A stretch of DNA of 20,187 nucleotides from an uncultured Prevotellaceae bacterium (GTDB taxonomy: Bacteria; Bacteroidota; Bacteroidia; Bacteroidales; Bacteroidaceae), in contig CALZOH010000024.1 of the NCBI GenBank assembly GCA_945827465.1, positions 1 to 20,187 on the forward strand. Reading direction: 5' to 3'. Positions 15,455-20,187 of this stretch are shown here, one piece after another. The first letter of the stretch is position 1; each line of letters starts with the position of its first letter. Position numbers and translations under genes: made by a program. Below the pieces are notes generated by a model that worked only from the letters and a program-made list of their open reading frames with translations, searched no databases and had not been told where the DNA came from.

Positions 15455-16987
15455 ATGGCAAAGAAAGCCCTTTTAATGATTCTTGACGGATGGGGAATCG
15501 GCCATCACGACAAAGCCGACGTCATCTGGAATACCCCAACACCTTATTTAGACTATCTCCACACCACTTATCCCAATTCACAATTGGAAGCCAGTGGCGA
15601 GAATGTAGGTTTGCCCGACGGACAGATGGGCAACTCTGAGGTAGGTCACCTCAACATCGGTGCCGGCCGCGTAGTGTATCAGGATTTGGTGAAAATCAAC
15701 CGTGCCTGCCGCGACAACAGCATCATGGAGAATCCCGAAATCAAAAATGCCTACGAATATGCCCAGCGAACCGGCAAACGTCTGCACTTGATGGGACTCA
15801 CCAGCAACGGCGGCGTACATTCCAGCATTGACCATCTCAAGAAACTCATTGAAATTTCCAAGAGCTACGGTCTGAAGAACACCTTTGTGCATTGCTTCAT
15901 GGACGGCCGCGACACCGACCCCAAGAGCGGTAAAGGCTTCATTGAAGAACTTACCAAGGTATGCGAGGCCAACGATGCTGCCATTGCCAGCATCATCGGA
16001 CGCTTCTACGCCATGGACCGCGACAAGCGTTGGAACCGCGTAAAGGTTGCTTACGACCAGTTGGTCAACGGGAAGGGAAAAGAAGTTGACGACATGGTAG
16101 AAGGTGTACAGTTCTGCTACGACAGCGACAGCGAGGAGCACAAAAATACCGACGAGTTTATGGAGCCGCTCATCAACGCAAATGTTGACGGACGCATTCA
16201 AGAGGGCGACGTAGTCATCTTCATCAACTTCCGCAACGACCGCGCCAAAGAGCTCACCGTAGTGCTGACCCAGCAGGATATGCCCGAAGAAGGCATGCAC
16301 ACCATCAAGGACCTGCAGTACTATTGCATGACTCCCTACGATGCCTCCTTCACCGGCGTTCACATTCTCTTCCCCAAGAGCGACGTTCAGAACACCCTTG
16401 GCGAATACATCAGTTCTAAGGGCCTAAGCCAGCTCCATACGGCCGAGACCGAGAAATACGCTCACGTTACCTTCTTCTTCAACGGAGGTCGCGAAGCTCC
16501 TTACGAGGGCGAAGAGCGCACCCTCATTCCTTCGCCCAAGGTGGCCACCTACGATCTCAAGCCCGAGATGAGCGCCTACGAGGTAAAGGACAAGCTCGTT
16601 GAAAGCATCCGCGCCAACAAATACGACTTCATCGTGGTCAACTTCGCCAACGGCGACATGGTGGGCCACACCGGCGTCTACTCCGCCATCGAGAAGGCCG
16701 TCACGGCAGTCGATAGCTGCGTAAAGGATGTGGTGACTGCTGCCAACGAGACCGGCTACGAAACCATCATCATTGCTGACCACGGTAATGCCGACCATGC
16801 GGTCAACGAAGACGGCACACCCAACACGGCCCATTCGCTCAACCCCGTGCCCTTCATTTACATTACCGAAAACAAGAACGCCAAGGTTCAGAACGGTATT
16901 CTTGCCGACGTGGCTCCCAGCATCCTTCACATCATGGGACTGGAGCAACCGAAGGAAATGACCGGCAAAAACCTGATTGAAGACTAA
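15455..16987 (+). CDS. gpmI: 2,3-bisphosphoglycerate-independent phosphoglycerate mutase
   Basis: The 510-residue enzyme interconverts 3- and 2-phosphoglycerate in glycolysis and gluconeogenesis. It belongs to the alkaline phosphatase superfamily and uses two metal ions (manganese in studied members). Visible motifs are the metal-binding LMILDGWG at the N-terminus (D11), the phosphorylated serine S61 in GQMGNSEVGHLNIGAGR, MDGRDTDPKSG, NFRNDRAKE, NGDMVGHTG and DHGNAD. Length is typical for the family. I place the start at 15455 because the TAATTTTG promoter box lies between it and the alternative ATG at 15419, and because MAKKALLMILDGWG is the normal N-terminus. It appears to be a single-gene unit closed by a strong terminator. 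Confidence 0.97.
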   Translation: MAKKALLMILDGWGIGHHDKADVIWNTPTPYLDYLHTTYPNSQLEASGENVGLPDGQMGNSEVGHLNIGAGRVVYQDLVKINRACRDNSIMENPEIKNAYEYAQRTGKRLHLMGLTSNGGVHSSIDHLKKLIEISKSYGLKNTFVHCFMDGRDTDPKSGKGFIEELTKVCEANDAAIASIIGRFYAMDRDKRWNRVKVAYDQLVNGKGKEVDDMVEGVQFCYDSDSEEHKNTDEFMEPLINANVDGRIQEGDVVIFINFRNDRAKELTVVLTQQDMPEEGMHTIKDLQYYCMTPYDASFTGVHILFPKSDVQNTLGEYISSKGLSQLHTAETEKYAHVTFFFNGGREAPYEGEERTLIPSPKVATYDLKPEMSAYEVKDKLVESIRANKYDFIVVNFANGDMVGHTGVYSAIEKAVTAVDSCVKDVVTAANETGYETIIIADHGNADHAVNEDGTPNTAHSLNPVPFIYITENKNAKVQNGILADVAPSILHIMGLEQPKEMTGKNLIED

Positions 16988-17049
16988 CACCTCGTCGAGA
17001 TGTTTTTCTCCCTTCTTTTGAGAGAGCATCCCCACGAATACGTTTCACT

Positions 17050-17096
17050 GATTTGCCCCTGAAGTATCCCCACTTTCGGGGCAAATCTTTTTCTTT
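17050..17096 (+). terminator. Strong rho-independent terminator after gpmI
   Basis: GATTTGCCCC (17050-17059) pairs perfectly with GGGGCAAATC (17078-17087) around an 18-base loop, followed by TTTTTCTTT. It lies 62 bp after the gpmI stop and 17 bp before the next ATG, so the next gene probably needs its own promoter. Confidence 0.85.
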
Positions 17097-17113
17097 CGTT
17101 CATTCTCCCCTCC

Positions 17114-18316
17114 ATGAAGCAAGATATCGAAGAATTCCTTGGGCAATTTTACCTGTCGATAGGCATCGACCCGACTAACTACAGTTGGATGATGCGCCTC
17201 AGCCTGCTGCTGCTCATCTTGGTGTTTACGTTGCTCTTCACGCGCTTGTTCCGCCTGCTGCTCATTCCGTTTATCCATCGGCTGACGGCCAAGACGAAGG
17301 CCAAATGGGATGAGGCCCTCTTCAACCGCCAGCTGCTCATTGCCTTCAGTCGGCTGCTTCCGCCCATCATCTGGTATTTGTTTCTGCCGATGGCTTTCGC
17401 CACCACGCCTACGCTGTTGCTCATCCTCCAAAAGGCCTGCCTCATCTACCTGGTCGTTACCACGCTGCGGCTGATCAGCACCTTCCTCTCCACGCTCTAC
17501 GAGCTTTCGAGCAATCATGAGAAGCTGCGCCACCGCCCGCTCAAAGGCATTTATCAGATGGTTCAGCTCATCGCCATTCTGGTGGGAGTTATCATCATGA
17601 TCAGCATTCTCATCGACAAGGACGCCACGACCATCCTGGCCGGACTCGGTGCTTCGGCGGCCGTGATGATGTTGATCTTCAAGGACAGCATTCTCGGACT
17701 GGTGGCCGGCATTCAACTTTCGGCCAACGACATGCTGCGCCCCGGCGACTGGATTACGATGAGCAAGTATGGCGCCGACGGATACGTGATTGAAGTATCG
17801 CTCACGACGGTGAAGGTACAGAACTTCGACAAGACCATCACCACCCTGCCGCCCTATGCCTTGGTGAGCGACTCTTATCAGAACTGGCGCGGCATGTGGG
17901 AGAACGGCGGGCGGCGCATCAAGCGTTCCCTTTTTATCGACATGAACACCATCCGCTTCTGCCCCTCAGCCGCCGAGCCTGCTTCGGTTGCCGACCAGGC
18001 CGCCGAAGCGCCGGTCAACCTCCGGCTCTACCGGCAGTACGTGCTCGACTATTTGGAGCGCCATCCCCACGTGAAGCAGGATATGATGAAGATGGTGCGC
18101 CAGCTGCCCTCTACCCCGCAGGGTCTTCCGCTTGAGGTTTACTGTTTCGCTGACACCACGGAATGGGTGGAGTATGAGCGCATTCAAGACGAAATCTTCG
18201 ATCACCTCATTGCCGTGCTGCCCCGCTTCGGCCTCCGCATCTATCAGCAACCGGCGGGTGCCGATTTCAACCGCGGCGGCGCTGCCTCTGATGGCGGCGT
18301 GCGGATGCCCTCATGA
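17114..18316 (+). CDS. MscS-type mechanosensitive channel, larger (YbdG-like) subtype
   Basis: The 400-residue protein has about five membrane segments (near 28-50, 78-95, 100-122, 147-167 and 172-205). The last is the pore helix region (ILAGLGASAAVMMLIFKDSILGLVAGIQL) followed by the MscS-family turn MLRPGDWI at 207-214 and the beta domain. The loop after RRIKRSLFIDM and the long cytoplasmic tail resemble the YbdG/miniconductance branch rather than classic MscS. The role is tension-gated solute release. It lies just after the gpmI terminator; I see no TAnnTTTG box in the short gap. The ung gene follows after 43 bp. It is clearly different in length and sequence from the MscS protein at 1608-2537. 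Confidence 0.92.
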   Translation: MKQDIEEFLGQFYLSIGIDPTNYSWMMRLSLLLLILVFTLLFTRLFRLLLIPFIHRLTAKTKAKWDEALFNRQLLIAFSRLLPPIIWYLFLPMAFATTPTLLLILQKACLIYLVVTTLRLISTFLSTLYELSSNHEKLRHRPLKGIYQMVQLIAILVGVIIMISILIDKDATTILAGLGASAAVMMLIFKDSILGLVAGIQLSANDMLRPGDWITMSKYGADGYVIEVSLTTVKVQNFDKTITTLPPYALVSDSYQNWRGMWENGGRRIKRSLFIDMNTIRFCPSAAEPASVADQAAEAPVNLRLYRQYVLDYLERHPHVKQDMMKMVRQLPSTPQGLPLEVYCFADTTEWVEYERIQDEIFDHLIAVLPRFGLRIYQQPAGADFNRGGAASDGGVRMPS

Positions 18317-18359
18317 TTCCCGCCTTTTCTGTTTTCCCCTATTCATCCTTACCGACCCC

Positions 18360-19040
18360 ATGGATTCACCAACTACCTTTTTCCAACTTCCCGCCGACTG
18401 GGCGCAAGTGCTCCACGACGAGATGTGCCGGCCCTACTTCGAGGCGCTGCACTCGTTCGTCGTTCAGGAATATGCCGCCCACACCTGCTATCCCACGCCC
18501 GACCACATTTTCAGCGCCTTCCATCTCTGCCCGCTCAAACGGGTCAAGGTGGTGCTCATCGGACAAGACCCCTACCACCAGCCCGGACAGGCTCAGGGGC
18601 TCAGCTTCTCCGTGCCCGAAGGCATGCGCCTGCCGCCTTCGCTGCGCAACATCTATAAAGAGGTCGAAGCCGACACGGGCCGCCCACAACCCATGGACAA
18701 CGGCAACTTAGAGCGTTGGGCTCGTCAGGGTGTGCTTTTGCTCAATGCCACGCTCACCGTCAGAGACTCTTTGCCGACTTCACACGCCGGCCACGGTTGG
18801 GAAACCTTCACCGACGCCGTTATCAGCCGGGTGAGTCAGGAATGCCCCCACCTGGTCTTCTTGCTGTGGGGAAAGGATGCCCGAGAGAAGAAGCGCCTCA
18901 TCGACGGCCGGCGCCACCTCGTTTTAGAGTCGGCCCATCCCTCGCCCCTCTCGGCCTATCGAGGCTTCTTCGGCAACCATCAGTTCACCCGGGCCAACGC
19001 CTTTTTAGAAGAAAACGGCTTGGCGCCCATTGAATGGTAA
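18360..19040 (+). CDS. ung: Uracil-DNA glycosylase, family 1
   Basis: The 226-residue enzyme removes uracil from DNA to start base-excision repair. Family-1 motifs are complete: GQDPYHQPGQAQGLSFSV (68-85) with catalytic D70, the uracil-binding LLLNATLTV (126-134) with N129, and the DNA-intercalating loop SAHPSPLSAYRGF (191-203) with H193. The start at 18360 gives the usual length of about 225 residues. An in-frame ATG further up at 18132 lies inside the channel gene and would add an unrelated leader. It lies 43 bp after the channel gene and 24 bp before the DUF3109 gene, so the three may be co-transcribed. Confidence 0.96.
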   Translation: MDSPTTFFQLPADWAQVLHDEMCRPYFEALHSFVVQEYAAHTCYPTPDHIFSAFHLCPLKRVKVVLIGQDPYHQPGQAQGLSFSVPEGMRLPPSLRNIYKEVEADTGRPQPMDNGNLERWARQGVLLLNATLTVRDSLPTSHAGHGWETFTDAVISRVSQECPHLVFLLWGKDAREKKRLIDGRRHLVLESAHPSPLSAYRGFFGNHQFTRANAFLEENGLAPIEW

Positions 19041-19064
19041 TCATCTTAACCCTCCCCCTTTATC

Positions 19065-19673
19065 ATGACAAAAAAATCTTTAGGAATTATTCAGGTAGGC
19101 AACGTGCTGCTTTCGGCCGACTGCCTCCAGGAAGTTTTCGCCTGCGACTTGGGCGTATGCCGCGGCACCTGCTGCGTTGAAGGCGACGCAGGAGCGCCCA
19201 TCACCCTCGACGAAATCATGGCGATTGAAGACATCGTGACCGAAATTGAGGCAGACCTCTCGCCCGAAGCCCGCCGGGTCATTGCCGAGCAGGGAGTGGC
19301 CTACACCGACTGCGACGGCGAACTTGTTACGAGTATTGTACGCGGCAAGGACTGCGTCTTCACGTGTTATGACGAGCAAGGCACCTGCCTTTGCGCCATC
19401 GAAAAGGCTCAGCGCGAAGGCCGCATCACGGTAGCCAAGCCCATCTCCTGCTGGCTCTATCCCCTTCGCATCAAAGCCTTCAAGGGCGGACTCTTTGGGG
19501 TGAATTATCACCGTTGGGACATCTGCCGTTGCGGCATTGAACGGGGCAAGAAGCTCCGCCTGCCCGTCTATCGTTTTCTCAAGGAGCCTCTCATCGCCCG
19601 CTTCGGAGCCGAATGGTATGCCGAATTGGAGCAAACCGTTACCGATTTGAAAGAACAAGGTTATTTGGAATAA
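19065..19673 (+). CDS. DUF3109-family cysteine-cluster protein
   Basis: The 202-residue cytoplasmic protein has 13 cysteines, at 20, 27, 32, 36, 37, 83, 97, 101, 108, 110, 129, 154 and 156. They fall in the grouped pattern CDLGVCRGTCC, CVFTCYDEQGTCLC, SCWLYPLR and DICRCG. This matches the DUF3109 family, which is related to YkgJ-type zinc- or iron-binding cysteine clusters; no biochemical role is established that I know of. The family is common and conserved in Bacteroidales. It follows ung by 24 bp, which suggests co-expression but does not show a DNA-repair role. A candidate terminator lies about 25 bp downstream. Confidence 0.9.
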   Translation: MTKKSLGIIQVGNVLLSADCLQEVFACDLGVCRGTCCVEGDAGAPITLDEIMAIEDIVTEIEADLSPEARRVIAEQGVAYTDCDGELVTSIVRGKDCVFTCYDEQGTCLCAIEKAQREGRITVAKPISCWLYPLRIKAFKGGLFGVNYHRWDICRCGIERGKKLRLPVYRFLKEPLIARFGAEWYAELEQTVTDLKEQGYLE

Positions 19674-19698
19674 CCCCTCCTCAAAATTGATATTCACC

Positions 19699-19746
19699 CG
19701 CGCCGTTGAAGGGACAAATCCGTCAGCGGCGCGTTTCTGTAACCAA
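19699..19746 (+). terminator. Candidate terminator after the DUF3109 gene
   Basis: CGCGCCGTTGA (19699-19709) pairs with TCAGCGGCGCG (19733-19743) with a single G-U pair, around a 23-base loop, followed by TTTC. The stem is GC-rich and strong, but the U tract is short. Apart from this hairpin and the two repeat elements, 19674-20187 holds no gene I can support. Confidence 0.55.
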
Positions 19747-19833
19747 AAGACTCGTTCCCACGCAACGCGGCAAAGATTTCCCCATCAATTCCATTTTAAG
19801 CAGTTCCATTTTTTGTCAAATTCCCTGCCATGG

Positions 19834-19953
19834 AGGGCGTATGCCTTTGCGCCCCGACATATTTACCATTTGTTGCTCAGGATGCGGTGATGGGTGGCAT
19901 CGGTTTGTGAAAGTTTTTCGCCAAAAACTGTAGGGGCGTATCGCATACGCCCT
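19834..19953 (+). repeat. 120-bp composite palindromic element, copy 2 (left end degenerate)
   Basis: This copy has an intact right palindrome (19934-19952, GGGCGTATCGCATACGCCC) and a decayed left one (AGGGCGTATGCCTTTGCGCC, from 19834). The total length is again exactly 120 bp. The interior shares TTTACCATTT, GATGCGGTGATGG and AGTTTTTCGCC with copy 3. The right flank GATGTGGGCGAAAAGGGAAA also matches the flanks of copies 1 and 3. It has the same orientation as copy 3 and is opposite to copy 1. Confidence 0.85.
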
Positions 19954-20040
19954 GATGTGGGCGAAAAGGGAAAGACGGCGGCGAGTAATCCATCGTTTTT
20001 CCGTGAATGTCCCCATTGTCTGTCCGGTTCGTCTGTGTGG

Positions 20041-20160
20041 AGGGCGTATGCGATACGCCCCTACATTTTTACCATTTATTTGTTGGTGATGCGGTGATGG
20101 ATGGCTTCATTTCGTGTAAGTTTTTCGCCGCCAACTGTAGGGGCGTATCGCATACGCCCT
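20041..20160 (+). repeat. 120-bp composite palindromic element, copy 3
   Basis: Both 19-bp palindromes are intact (20042-20060 and 20141-20159), and the outer 25 bases at each end are perfect inverted repeats of each other. Interior blocks TTTACCATTT, GATGCGGTGATGG and AGTTTTTCGCC match copy 2. It starts 207 bp after copy 2 begins, in direct orientation. The right flank GATGTGGACGAATAGGGAA, conserved with the other copies, runs into the window end. Confidence 0.88.
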
Positions 20161-20187
20161 GATGTGGACGAATAGGGAATGACGGCG

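Noticed and set aside
15578..16363. 261-codon antisense frame within gpmI, and a similar one at 16424-17035
   Set aside because: Both are antisense to a complete, motif-rich phosphoglycerate mutase and have no motifs of their own.
16988..17049. A second hairpin between the gpmI stop and its main terminator (GATG...CATC)
   Set aside because: The pairing is broken and short; the perfect hairpin at 17050-17087 explains termination.
18132..18359. N-terminal extension of uracil-DNA glycosylase from an upstream in-frame ATG
   Set aside because: It lies largely within the channel gene, and the normal family N-terminus begins at 18360.
19687..20097. Short open frames in the last 500 bp with the peptide RAYAIRPY
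   Set aside because: The peptide is just the translation of the GGGCGTATGCGATACGCCCC palindrome; the frames are in the repeat elements.
1..20187. Defence system, prophage, integrative element or toxin-antitoxin module
   Set aside because: I looked for nucleases with helicases, reverse transcriptases, recombinases, phage structural genes and small paired genes, and saw none. The only exported nuclease-like protein (EEP family) sits in an envelope operon.

Overview
The window looks like chromosomal DNA from a member of the Bacteroidales (Bacteroidota), most likely near Bacteroidaceae or Prevotellaceae. The evidence is the recurring TAnnTTTG -7 promoter box just upstream of genes (twice with a TTTG -33 box 20-21 bases further up), the absence of obvious Shine-Dalgarno sequences, and the gene content: a tricorn-type S41 protease, a Rieske-fold-like lipoprotein, DUF3109, and a pyrE / SRPBCC / argH cluster. 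The assignment is inferred from familiar family patterns, not from a database search.

Layout: (1) 1-348 holds one copy of a 120-bp composite palindromic element and a promoter. (2) 349-1515 encodes a polytopic membrane protein of unknown function. (3) 1608-9471 is a tight run of six plus-strand genes with gaps of 7-26 bp: an MscS channel, a family 9 glycosyltransferase, an LpxL/HtrB-like acyltransferase, a WaaP/Kdo-kinase-like enzyme, a tricorn protease homolog and a secreted endonuclease/exonuclease/phosphatase-fold enzyme. Three of these fit lipid A and LPS-core building, so this reads as a cell-envelope operon. (4) 9472-9876 lies between convergent genes and carries a 5-copy array of an 18-bp palindrome at 39-42 bp spacing. 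(5) 9877-10824 (minus) is a bile acid:sodium symporter-family transporter, divergent from (6) the likely operon pyrE / SRPBCC / argH / Rieske-like lipoprotein (10956-14040). (7) 14160-14327 holds tRNA-Gly(GCC) and tRNA-Leu(UAA) with a promoter and a terminator, followed by a secreted protein of unknown function. (8) 15455-16987 is cofactor-independent phosphoglycerate mutase with a strong terminator. (9) 17114-19673 encodes a second MscS-type channel, uracil-DNA glycosylase and a DUF3109 cysteine-cluster protein. (10) 19674-20187 holds a candidate terminator and two more copies of the 120-bp element.

Most genes are housekeeping or envelope functions. I see no phage, insertion sequence, CRISPR array, toxin-antitoxin pair or recognisable defence system. 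The least ordinary content is the non-coding repeats: the 120-bp elements (three copies, with perfect 25-bp terminal inverted repeats in two of them, and both window ends lying in their flank) and the palindrome array between convergent genes. Among proteins, the Rieske-fold-like lipoprotein with an apparent all-cysteine ligand set and the tricorn homolog with a lysine/aspartate-rich insert and Ser-Asn at the nucleophile deserve a second look.
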